From Aptenodytes patagonicus (taxonomy: Eukaryota > Chordata > Aves > Sphenisciformes > Spheniscidae), in contig NC_134951.1 in NCBI RefSeq assembly GCF_965638725.1, positions 78,433,068-78,497,067 of the forward strand: DNA of 64,000 nt, given 5' to 3'. The notes below the pieces were generated by a model. It was not told the origin of the DNA. It searched no databases and saw only the letters and a list, made by a program, of their open reading frames with translations. Both the position numbers and the translations under genes were made by a program. Of this stretch, positions 1 to 16,151 are shown piece after piece (position 1 is the first letter of the stretch; each line of letters opens with the position of its first letter).

Positions 1-483
1 GCATTTTCTGCTTTGTTTGTAAAGCTACTGTTTGGAGGGTTTTTTTCTGTCTGAGCTAATCTCACTGCATCTCTTTTGCATCTGAGCAATTTAATTTAAT
101 TTCAGGAAAAAATGAACAAAATAATCCCCGTATGTAACTGAAGCATTCAGCAGCACAGGTTTACAGTGGGGGGGAATTACGTAAAGTGTACTGTGGATAC
201 ACACGGTTCTGCAATTTCAGGTTATTGCATCCTGGACGGGATAGTCAGCCAACTGCTTTTTCAGACCCTGCTTATGAAACAGTAACCTCAGAACTGTTCC
301 CTCCTCTGAAGTAGCTGTAGAGAGATCTGAGCATAATAATCCAGAGAAGCAATAAACTAGAAAAGCTTGCTTGCATTTGTATTTAACTTGGTATACCATC
401 TGGGAGGAGATCCTGCACAGATATTTTCACCCTCAAAGGAAAATAGAGACTCGTGAGCAAACAAAATGAGGAAATCAGAATGA

Positions 484-5710
<5,227 letters not shown>

Positions 5711-5759
5711 ATGTGAATGACTGACTAGCTAGTGCTAACTAGCTTTGAAACAGTTTACT

Positions 5760-5765
5760 AATAAA
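5760..5765 (+). terminator. ACAT2: ACAT2 polyadenylation signal AATAAA
   Basis: A canonical AATAAA lies 50 bases after the ACAT2 stop codon, followed by a T/G-rich stretch (cgtttgtttgttttgcc, about 5787-5805) typical of a downstream element. An ATTAAA at 5811-5816 is a weaker alternative. The predicted 3' UTR is very short. Confidence 0.7.
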
Positions 5766-5994
5766 CTTCCAGTCACGGAGCTTACGTTCGTTTGTTTGTT
5801 TTGCCTAAAATTAAATAAGCTTACTCCATTACTTTGTGCCACTCAGTCATTGCCATGACAGGAAGATTGGTGGCTACTGCAGGCGCTCTAGTTGTTGACA
5901 CACGCTAGAGCTTAAATTCTCACCGCAAGGACCAACCTCACTTTCAAAAATTAATTTGTTCACAAGAAAATAGCAGCAGCATTCAACCACTTGT
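5766..5994. other. Convergent ACAT2/TCP1 intergenic gap
   Basis: About 230 bases separate the two polyadenylation signals, which point towards each other. No gene, repeat or ORF of note was seen. On these signals the two 3' UTRs should not overlap, unlike the arrangement described for mammals. Confidence 0.6.
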
Positions 5995-6000
5995 TTTATT
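5995..6000 (-). terminator. TCP1: TCP1 polyadenylation signal (AATAAA on the minus strand)
   Basis: TTTATT on the plus strand is AATAAA for TCP1, 59 bases beyond its stop codon (6059-6061). Cleavage would fall near 5975-5985. Confidence 0.65.
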
Positions 6001-6058
6001 AACATTTTAGTTACAAGAGTGGGAAGTGTAAGTTAGACAAACATAAATAAAACCTAAG

Positions 6059-9000
6059 TTATTCTTCAAGTGCTCCAGAGTGAACTGCATCCTCATAGCA
6101 CCCTCTCTCTTCTTTAGTTTCAGGGTGCAGTTTAATAAGATCATCAATTCGAAGAATAGTAATTGCAGCTTCTGTTGCAAACTTCAGGCTCTTAGTTTTG
6201 ACCATGGTTGGTTCAAAGACACCGGCTTGCTTGTTATCGCGAGGTTTTCCGTTGATCAAGTCAAGACCAATCCTGAAAAGAAGAAACAGTCAGATGGAGA
6301 GGTAGAAAAAGTAGAAATATAGGTGGGAGTACGCTGTTGCCTACTGGGTCCCAGTGACGCATACGGGACTGAAGGACAGAGAAAGAAAAGTCGGTGACTT
6401 CCTGCACCCTTTTTTTACATGCAAATCACAGGTCAGTAAACTGGCAGCACAATTTTCCATCTAAGTCACCAGCCCACTTCACTTTCAATAGCCTGCCTAC
6501 ACAGGGATACTTGCCATTTCAGATTTTTGCGATCTGGGTTAACCTGAGCCTCGTTGTGGAACGCTCTCAACTTCGCAACGAGATCTGTCGCATCTTGAGC
6601 GGCATTTACTGCCAACGTATTTGGAATGATTAAGAGGGATCTTGCAAATTCTGCTATTGCAAGTTGTTCACGTGATCCCTAGGAAGAGGAAAAAGTTTTT
6701 AAACCAACTGCTGTAACAGAAGAGGAAAATACGCAGCCACAATCAAGAGTGTCAACAGTAGACAGGGGTTTTCACATGCAAAACCTATTTTTAGGCCGAA
6801 GAACCACACAGTCTAATTAGCAGAGAAAGAGTAACTCATATCCTCCATTTTAAAGAAGCATCTTACGTTCTGTAAGATGATTACTTTTTCATGAGCCACG
6901 GAATCAACTTTTAGTAGAATAAAATAAATGCTTGAAAATTCACATTATCCTAATTTAACACATACACACAGTTACGTCTTCGTGCAAGACTGACTTACCA
7001 TGCTGGTTGCATAATTTTCAAGATATATTGAAAGTGCTGCCTCTACAGCACCACCACCTGGGACAACAGACTTGGATTCCAATACCCTTTTAACAACACA
7101 GAGAGCATCATGTATAGATCGTTCCATTTCATCACACATGAAGTCATTAGCTCCTCGCAAGATAATTGATGCTGAAGTACGAGCCTTTGTACTAGGGAAA
7201 AAAGGAATCAGAAGTCAGCTGTGTTGAACAGAATGTAAATTACAACTCTTCTTGCTAAAGTTTTTCTTCTAAAGCCAAGTTCAGTTGAGCCAGATTCTTT
7301 CAACGTTTAAAAGAAAATCTTAACATTGTTATACACCCTTGCAGGACATCTACATTGAACTTGGTAAGTCAGTATTTTAAGTTCTAATATGCAAGAACCT
7401 AGTTTGAGCTTTAGTCTTTTAGAGAAAGCTACCTGACAGACAAGGTGTTTTCCCATCAAGTAAGGGGAAAATGTCATTAGATATTAGGAGAGTTCTCTCT
7501 TGCACAGCCATCAAGTGAGCTAATGGCTGCGAACGTTACAGTATAAGCAGTCATGTAACTGCCACACAAGTGCCATGGTCAGAGTATTTCATTCACACAC
7601 ACAAATGAGACTACAGGAAGTTGAACACTGAAAAAGGATACTGAAGCAGTGGGAAAGTTAATATCCAAGGTATGCTCTTGTTAAACAAACTGGTGCTGGA
7701 GTCTTCAGGTACCAGACAGCAATGGCATACAAAAAACTTCAAGGGAAAATACCATGTGTGTGGACAGTTAGTAACCGTTGCTCTTCTTACCCACTAAAAA
7801 CAACCCTAAAAAAATACCCTTTTAACAATGTGGTCCACTTCATACTACCAAGCAGATGACTGATTCAATGAAACCAGCACAAGTAAACCCTGTCTTCCAC
7901 TATAAATGGCAAGGTCTAGCTTGCTCCTTCTTACTCAGATGGTACCTATTTCCCTTTACTGTCTGTAAGGGGAAGCCAGTGTGACTATACTGCTAAAAGC
8001 CAGGTAAAGGAACGTGATATGAATGCTGTAATAATGTCTCTAGCAATTTAATAGAATTTTATTGTAAATTTTAGAAAAATTTGTTCATCAACAAAGTTTT
8101 AAGTCTACCTAGCAATCTGATTGTCTCACATTAAGGTTGATGAAACAGGTGTCCAGCCCCAGCAGAAGAGATCAAATACTGATACTTTCACCTCTAATTT
8201 GCAGTGGACTTGTATACTCTTTCCCAGGTGTATAACTACTCATACCACTGAGATAGCATGGAAGTAAATAAATGGGGTTTTATCTCAAACTTCGTAGAAA
8301 GTGTACACAAAACTGAGTATTTTAAAATGGATCCTTACTTCTTGATTAAAATCAGCTCATCGTCACAGATTCTCTCTTGAATCACCTCTTCTGCCTGTCC
8401 CAGCATTAATGCCTCAAAACTCTCCTCACCTTCAAGGTTTGCAAGGGTTGAACATATGGTTGCTTTAACAAACAAAAAAGTGAAATTAGCATTCAATTCC
8501 AGCACATTCTTTGCCGACTTCCCAGAACAGGCATATGGAAAAAAAAACCACCACAAAATAGAAATAAAAGCAGCGTAAGTAGGTTTTTCTTAAATTCAAC
8601 AGCACTTCTAATTCTCAGGTAGCAATTCAATATTCCGTACTTTATAACTGACACTGCTCTTTTTGCTCAACCTTTATAGCACTTACTTTTCCACAGCTAG
8701 TACAAGTTCCTGTGCTTTACCATAATGAAAATGCTTTCTTGCAAATTTAACGATTGACAGATAAAATCTGTATAGGACCAGATTTTTTTTCAGTATGTAT
8801 TTAATGATTTAGGAATTCTTCATTTGGCTTGAACTATCTAAACAAGGTACTTAACTCTCCAAACAGAGGCTTATGAACGTGTGCTTAATAAAGACAAATA
8901 AATATAGATTCTAGCTCCCATTTCCTCAAGTCGACAGTCTTCCCAGTGCAAGGCTGCATTTTTTTCCCCACTGTAAATCTTCAGTCAGCTCTTACATTAC

Positions 9001-12000
9001 TCATCTACTTTGACAGAATGGTCACTTAAAAGCAACAGTAAAGTTAAAACCAAACAAGAGTGGCTCAGCTCTACTCATCCTCTCCTTGCATGGCTTGCAC
9101 GTTAAGAAGCCATGTTTTGAAAATTAGTTACTAGTACCTTAACAGCAGCTTTTACTTAAAAAAAAGCGGGGGAGGGGAAAGAGATATTTTTATATATACA
9201 TACCTCCTGATGCCTTAGCAATCCGCTTAAGGTCCTTTTTTACAACTCTTCGTACTGCCATAGCACCAGCATCAACAAAGTATTTCAGACACATATCATC
9301 AATACCTCCAGTGGTGAGAATGACGTTGGCACCAGTGGCCAAAATCTTCTGGATCCTTTCTTTGGTAATATCTGATTCTCTACAAGGATAATGTCAAAGC
9401 TATAAAAATGGATTTAGAAGTCTACAATCACATTCTGTTAACCAATTTCCTGAAAACTTAATGTAGATCTCTGCAAGGAGAAGGAACCATTGCACAAACA
9501 TACTTGGATTTCTCTAAAACTGACTTAGTAGTAGCTCTGCCTCCAAAAATGAAGACTTTTACCATTAATATTTGGTATTGTTGGGAAATGTTAACATTTA
9601 AAACATTTTTACCTCTTGTGCTCAGCCAAAATTACATCGAGCCACCTCAACTGAAGAGACCAAAACAAGCCTGTGAAACCCCACTGTCTCAGTTATTCAC
9701 ACTGCCACACACCTTTGCCTTATCTGGTCCAGCTTCTCAGGGTCTGAGATAACAACCTGAACACCAAGCTTCATTTTTGCTTTCTGCAGGCTGAAGTCAA
9801 GGCATGCAATCTTCGCATTAACTATTCTCTTGGTCATACCTGACGAGAGAGAACAAGAAAAAGGATTTTGCCCAATCAAGTCAACAGAACATCAAGTTGG
9901 AATTAGAGATGAAAACTAACGCTGCTTTCACATTTCAGATTTCTATTCAGTTTGCTTCTCTGCCTCCAGTTCTGCCCTAGAACAGAAAAACACTAACAAA
10001 GACTTTCAAAGAGAGAATTTTTTTTAAGAAATCTCTACTATAACCTGTTACCTTTTTATCGACCCCATCCCCAAAACATGAATGAGCATGGAAAGCTGAC
10101 CCATCAGTCTCGCATCCTTTAGGTTACCTAATCACAACACAGCTCTGCTAAAAGTAACAGTGTCCTACAAACCTGACAGTGGCTCCCCACAAGGGAGGTG
10201 CTTATGCTCCAGAAGGTGACAGTGTTACCGTGCTGATACTGGGCTAGCGAAACTACAGTAACTTACCAACACTTTGTGGATCACTACTAGCTGGCAGACC
10301 CTAGCCTAGAAACCACTGGTGAAGTGGCGAGGGTTTTTTGTGATCTTGTTTAATTGTTCTGGAATTAAAAACCCAAGTGATTTGCAACTAATGCACTCAG
10401 TAAGAAGATCCACGCAGAAAGACTAAGACGACCGAGTTCACACAAAAGCTTTATGAAACATAGCATGTTCTTACCCTGTGAGCCCACCACGCAGTTCAGA
10501 GCGTAACCGTTCACAAGTATGCTCTCTTTTTGGCTGCGGCCATGTGCCTTCAAAACATTAACCGAGTTGATTGGATACCGAGCCTGACCCTTCTGGTCTG
10601 TATATTTAACTGCCAGTGCAGCATCCACCACCATATTAGCAAAGAAATCACCATCACTACAATGCTGTTAAGGTTAAAACTGAAGAAGAAACTAGTATTA
10701 TGCTTAAGAAAAAAAAAGTTGCTGACAGTGCCCAAACTGAGACTCAAAAACTGTTTCCAACAAAGAACTCCAGAAAGGTATAGAAGTGCTAGCTTTCTTT
10801 ACCATTCCCTTAAAGGAATGAGTAATTCTTAAAGCTGAAACATGCATTCCCTTGTTGGCACAAAGGCTAAAAATGCAGCTTTTTCTATGACTATGAAGTA
10901 AAACACAACCTTCTTTCCCCTAGTTTCACTCCCCAGGTACTTGACTTCAGTAACGCGTTCTTCCATTCACACAATTTCTTATCTAGTCTCACTAACATGC
11001 AGTGTTATAAGGAAACAATACACTGTTAAGCTATTGTGATGTGCCTAACCAGGTCTAAATAAACTGGAAGAGTCCGGACACGTTTTCCCATGCCACATAA
11101 TATCATCTATGAAATGTTTTTCACACCCGTTATAAAAACGACAGATTGCACACTATACCCCATTCATAAAAACTGCTGCAGAGGAAACTAGCCTGGCTAC
11201 TCAAGCTCTCCAATCAATCACTGTCACTTGAATAACTTGATGGAGTTAAAGGATACATTCCTATAATTTTAGAGGACATTGATGTTTTAGCAGCATTAAT
11301 TAGGCACTCCCTGCCCAATTCATCTGTGTTAATAATAAGATTTTCATTGATGTAACGAACTGCTTCCCTGTAGAATAAAGATAAATACTGGTAAAGAATT
11401 CCACCCCCACAAAGACAAAAATCTTACATGTTTTCAGCCCTTCTAAACGTTATCTCAAAGAACACAGGGATGAAATCAATTCATCTTCTAGGACAGTAAA
11501 GTGACATTTCTATGTGAGACTACAGAAATTCAAAATAAATTAAAAAACCCAAAAAACCAAACCAACAAAAAAAAGCCCAAAACACACACCCAAACCAAAA
11601 CACCGTATCCACTTTGCACTGAGAAGTCTGTATTAATGCAGTCACAAATAGAGAAATAAACAAAAAGCATGCAGTTATTGTACTTTAAAAAACGCAATGT
11701 ACTTCAACTGTATTAGTTTCTTACTTGCAAGCAAGTCGGTATCCACCAATAATGGAGGTAGGATGAATTTTCTGTTTCACTAGTTCATCTGCATTTTTTA
11801 GAAGTTCTGCAGCAATAATTACCTGTTTGAAATACAAACACTAAATACATGTATTTCATACAAGCAAAATAACTACCTGTTGCCACTAAGTGGAAAGTAG
11901 AATCACAAGTAGTTGTCCAATGTCTACTCAGTGGAAACAAGTACTCGCAACCTAGAATTAGTTTCTGACATCAGGTAAAAGCCACCTGATTCTGCCCCCC

Positions 12001-15000
12001 CCCCAGCTGTCAAAAGTCTTAGGCAAGTTTTCAACACTCAGCATCCTTATTAGTCCTAACACTTTAATTTCTCATGGTTGTTAAAAATTAAGAACCTTAA
12101 TTCAGAATCTATTCTCAACCTTCAAGAAAGGAAAAAATAAATAATGAAACTGCAGTAAGCAAATTCCATTCCAGAGCACCAGCTGCGTATGGAAACAAGC
12201 ATCTCTAAAAAACCACAAGTCTAATTTCTTTATTCTGTAACCTACTTCAAAAAACTTTATATTCAGTCAACTGCAAGGTTTTTCATTCTGTATAGTAGAT
12301 CCACATTGCATCAAGATTCGTAACGGATAAATCAAAAGCTGCACTGTGATACTGAAACACTGACTTTTGGTGTTATCTGCCTGTAAAACTTTCTACGTAC
12401 CACTGATGTTGTCCCATCGCCAACTTCTTTGTCTTGCAAGTCTGCCAGCTCACAAAGAACTTTTGCAGCAGGGTGTTCCACTTCTAGCAGTTTCAGAATG
12501 GTTGCACCGTCATTAGTAATGGTCACGTCCTAGTTTTCAGAAATCAAATGTTAATACAAAGTATATTTCTATTATGTTTTTACTGTTGTGTTTCATAATG
12601 TTTATGCAAATGAAAGTTAATTATTCTTTGTGAATGCCCATAAAATAACTATTTATACCAAATGTTTACTGCTGCTTTTTATTCAGGAGTCCCATTCGAA
12701 CAACAGAAGTATTACCAGTGCAGAATCTGCACTTTCTTTTTATCAGAAAAGTCTTTATGTTACAGAAACTCATCAAACGTTTCGCACAGACCAGATAAGT
12801 AGTAGTGCAGAGAATACCCTCTAATATAGTGTTTTATTACAGCAGCCTGTAAAATGGCAAACTTTCCTCATTTGCTTTAAATATTTTAAAACCTGAAATA
12901 TGGAATGTTGCTTTAAAATGGTTATGGAATTATTGGAATTCATTTTTATGTTATTCCTCCCAATGCAGAGATTGGGATACACAAGTCAACACCATCACAA
13001 GGCCCGACATCGATGGTGATACTCATTCCTGTGAATTTGACCAATACTTGTAAGTGGTGACAAGAACTTACATGCACTGTACGGAGACAACTGTACTACA
13101 CAAACTACAGTACTAGATTAAATTAAAGCGATGTAGCGTACGTTACCTGATAGCTAGCATGCTCAATTTTCTCCTCCCACCCCCTCTCAGAACCATGGAA
13201 AAAAACAGGTATGTGCACATTTGATCTATGAAGCACACTAAGTGGAAGCACTTTTACACAGGAATGTTGTAAAAGTCCTCCTGACACTTAATGAAAGCTT
13301 ACTTACCCCAATATCATCCACCAACATCTTATCCAGACCAACTGGCCCAAGAGAACTCTTCACAATGTTGGCAATAGCAGATGCAGCAGTAACTGAATAA
13401 ATGAAAGAAAAAAAAGTTTTATCTTTCCAACTTCAGGGAGATTCAGGTTTCCAAGAAAACGTGCCAAGAACCTGCGATTCAGAAACCTGAGATAAAGTGA
13501 CCTAATTTAGGATCAGGTTTCAGCCTAGCTAAGCTAGTAATGGCTTGCTGCTACTAAAAAATACAATCTGTGCCAATCCTCACTCTTCTCTCCAAGCTGG
13601 TTCAGCTAACTAATCTGGCAAAACTAACTGATCAGAAAAAGAATGGCAAGATGGAGGACACTACTGAGGTCAGAAAATTGGTAGCTTAGCAAAGGTTGGC
13701 AGGGCTGTTTTGGCAGCAGCCAAGTCATGCCATGGAACTCCACTCTCATTTACTCCTCAGTTCTAAGCAGATACAGAACAATGGTACCACCATATATCAA
13801 TTAGTAACACATCTTTTTGCCCCGATTAGATTTCAGTCTGTGACTGAAACAAGACACTTATTCTGTAACTAAGTCAAGAAAGTAAAAAGTGACCTTTTAG
13901 TCACTACTAAAGTAGCATGAAACCTCTAACACAGTGGCTTGTTTAAATGATGTTCTGCCAACTTCATATAGGAAAAAGATACAATCGACCTTTTCCTTCA
14001 GACCGTGGCAAGTTTTTCTCTATCCCACAAGCATAGCCACTTAATCTGGAAATTGAGAAAGTGGTAGTATAATGGGAATAGTTACAACTCAGACCTTCAC
14101 TCTGAACTTTAAACAACGTAACTTTTTTTTTTTTTTGCTTTGGAGGAGTAAGGGCAGCTTTCTGAAAAAAGTAACCGTTGTATCATCAAAGTCGCCATTA
14201 TCAAGTATCTCAGCCATAGATTAAGATAATTCTCATTCTAAGCGTTCTGCCTAAAGTACCATCAGAGCAGCATGACTCTCACGATCATCAGGAAGCAGGT
14301 CTTCAGCTTCCCCCTTTGTCTTTTACCCACTCAACAGCCTCGGAATTTGCAGCCTTTTCACAAGACTTGGGATAGAATCCAGAGAAACGGGGAACGTTTT
14401 TGAGAACTACAGTTGAAGACACTTATCCTGACGACGGTCCCCACTTTCAGGAGCAGGTTATTCCTTGTGCTGGGGACCAGTAAGCTTCCCCAGCCGCCCT
14501 TTCCCCACCAAGGCCCCTCAGCTAGCCTGCAGACCTTGCCGGCTCAACGCCCTACGAGCTCGGGACAGAACAGAGCCGATGTCCAGTCAGCAGCCGCCAC
14601 CCGCCCACTGCGTGCTTCTACCAGGGAAGTAAGAGGGATGCGGGATCACTTCGCCACTGAGACACCTGGCAGCGGTGCGGGATCCCGCGAGCCTCTCGTC
14701 TCCTCGTGGAGGCTGTGGAAAAGGAGTAGTGCCACCCGCCCTCCCTCCCGGCGGCAACGGCCCTCCCAACGGCTCCCAGCGGCCCGAGACTGAGGCAAGC
14801 TGGCGGCAGGGCAAGGCCCTTCCCGGGTGGGGGCAGAGGCGGGTAAGCACATGGCGGCTGTTACGGCCGCGCCATGTTGTCTCCCTTCTGCCCCTCCCCC
14901 CGCCGCTCATCAAGCCCCTGCCGGCAGCGCGCGGCCGTTACCGTTCTGCGTGCGGATCGTGTCGCCGCTGGTCCGCTCGCCGAAGACGGCCAGGGGCCCC

Positions 15001-15005
15001 TCCAT
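6059..15005 (-). CDS. TCP1: TCP1, T-complex protein 1 subunit alpha (CCT1), 12 coding exons, complete
   Basis: This is the alpha subunit of the cytosolic CCT/TRiC chaperonin, which folds actin, tubulin and other proteins using ATP. Coding exons in transcript order: 14942-15005, 13307-13392, 12401-12529, 11725-11822, 11257-11367, 10475-10656, 9713-9839, 9204-9379, 8339-8462, 6999-7191, 6515-6678, 6059-6272. They sum to 1,668 bases, 555 residues plus stop (human 556), with every phase consistent. Visible motifs: the nucleotide-binding [20 protein letters not shown] (about 53-72), GDGTTS (about 87-92), KTSMSSK, and [13 protein letters not shown] in the equatorial domain. The start chosen is [14 protein letters not shown], matching human; an in-frame ATG three codons upstream (15012-15014) would give MAAMEGPL. 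Intron 11 has a GC donor (GCAAGT, 6509-6514). The gene is head-to-head with MRPL18 and tail-to-tail with ACAT2. Confidence 0.97.
10154..10228 (-). other. Inverted-repeat hairpin in TCP1 intron 6
   Basis: An 11-base arm (10154-10164) is complementary to 10218-10228 with one mismatch. Between them is a possible inner stem (cuccc/gggag type). Mammalian TCP1 introns host H/ACA snoRNAs, but no convincing H box or ACA box is placed correctly here. It is listed only as a possible RNA structure, and chance is a reasonable explanation. Confidence 0.15.
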
Positions 15006-15017
15006 CGCCGCCATCTT
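15006..15017 (-). promoter_or_regulatory. TCP1: YY1-type element AAGATGGCGGC at the TCP1 start
   Basis: Read on the minus strand, AAGATGGCGGCG immediately precedes the ATGGAG start codon. The motif is the YY1 consensus found just downstream of many housekeeping transcription starts. It also contains an in-frame upstream ATG (15012-15014). Confidence 0.6.
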
Positions 15018-15272
15018 CCCGCCCAGCCGCGGCGCGAGACTGAGAAGGAAGGCAGCGCGCGGAGCCGCGGAATGGCCAGAGGGCCGCAAGGAATGCTGGG
15101 TACACACCCCCCGCCGGGAGAGGGCGGAGGGACAGGGGACGGCCCCCCGCGCGCGAGGGGCGGGACCACACCCCCTCTGCCCAATCCAGGGGCGCGGTAC
15201 GGCCCAGCCTCAAGCCGCGATTGGTGCGTGCCGTTGAACAAAGCCGCCACGCCGAGGGAGGGGCAGGAGGAC

Positions 15273-15292
15273 TTCCAGGAGGTTCTAGAAGG
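15273..15292. promoter_or_regulatory. Heat-shock element (HSF-binding site)
   Basis: TTCCAGGAGGTTCTAGAA shows four contiguous 5-base units: TTCnn, GGAnn, TTCnn, GAAnn. Three match the HSF consensus perfectly, including the TTCTAGAA core, and one has a single mismatch. It is 268 bases upstream of the TCP1 start codon. CCT subunit genes are known HSF targets, so the site is plausible, but binding is inferred. Confidence 0.6.
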
Positions 15293-15305
15293 GAGCGCGG
15301 GCTCG

Positions 15306-15317
15306 CGCGCATGCGCG
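15306..15317. promoter_or_regulatory. NRF1 palindrome
   Basis: CGCGCATGCGCG is a full match to the palindromic NRF1 site (YGCGCAYGCGCR). NRF1 drives many nuclear genes for mitochondrial proteins, which fits MRPL18; it lies in the shared promoter between the two start codons. Confidence 0.6.
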
Positions 15318-16006
15318 CTGGCCGCCTCGCCTCGCAGGGGCGCGGCGCGGGAGCGGGTGGGCGGCGGCTGCTTCCGCCGCTGGGGGCTTCCCCTCGGCGG
15401 GGGCTCGCCGCGCCGGGCGGGGCGTGCGCTCCGGGTCCCCGCAAACGGCGCGGGGTTTTGCAAGAGCTCAGGATAACCCTGCAGCGGCCGGGGAGCGGGA
15501 CGGGCGGCTCGAGCCGGCCGAGCAGCCGCTGCCGCGCGCCTCCCGGCGCCGCTTGCGTCTGATTCAGTAGCGGTAGATCCGAAGTCTGCAGCGCAAAAGA
15601 ACGCGTGTTGCATTTAACGCCGGTAGGCTGTTTCTGTAGCGGCTCTGGTTTCTATCCCGTGGCTTTGCTAGGCGCTGGGAGAGGACGGGAGCCCACCTCC
15701 TCGCCTTTGGCACGCGGGCGCGTCCGCTTCCTGGGCCCAGCTCCCTGTTCCTTACACCCCGTTGCAGGAAACGTAGCCCCGGTCCCCGCAGACCGGTATC
15801 TCCTCCCGCCCTTTTGCCGAGGGGAGAAAAATTAAAGCGGTCCTCCGAGCCAGGGAAAGGTTTCCTGCTTTGTTCTGTAAGGCGTGACTGACACAACCAC
15901 GCGCTTGCCCAGGGAGCTCGCGCGGGGGGTACTTCGCCAGCGGAACAGCAGCCGCCCCCTTCCCGCAGCTACGCGGCGAGGGGAGAGGGGAAGTCGGCGC
16001 TTCCGC

Positions 16007-16083
16007 GTGACATCATCAACTGCGGAAGGAAGTCCTCTCGACGCCGGCTTCCGGGGGAAGGTGCCGGCCTCACCAAGATGGCG
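16007..16083 (+). promoter_or_regulatory. MRPL18: MRPL18 core promoter elements: CRE-like, ETS and YY1 sites
   Basis: In order: a CRE/AP1-like TGACATCA (from 16008), tandem GGAAGGAAGT (16024-16033), an ETS core CTTCCGG (16048-16054), then CAAGATGGCGGC (16074-16085), a YY1-type site. This arrangement is typical of TATA-less promoters of nuclear mitochondrial genes. Transcription probably starts close to 16050-16075. Confidence 0.5.
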
Positions 16084-16101
16084 GCGCCCAGGTGCCCCTG
16101 A
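16078..16101 (+). other. Upstream ORF of MRPL18 embedded in the YY1 element
   Basis: ATG GCG GCG CCC AGG TGC CCC TGA is an eight-codon frame (with stop) starting inside the YY1-type motif and ending 50 bases before the MRPL18 start codon. If transcription starts upstream of 16078, ribosomes would meet this ATG first. Confidence 0.4.
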
Positions 16102-16151
16102 GCGGAGGGGAGGTGACTGCCGCCCGAGGCCGTGGCGGGCACCGGCTCCCC

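Noticed and set aside
6679-14941. snoRNA genes SNORA20/SNORA29 expected in TCP1 introns
   Set aside because: I could not find a correctly spaced pair of hairpins with H and ACA boxes by eye in any intron, so none is annotated; a covariance search would decide.
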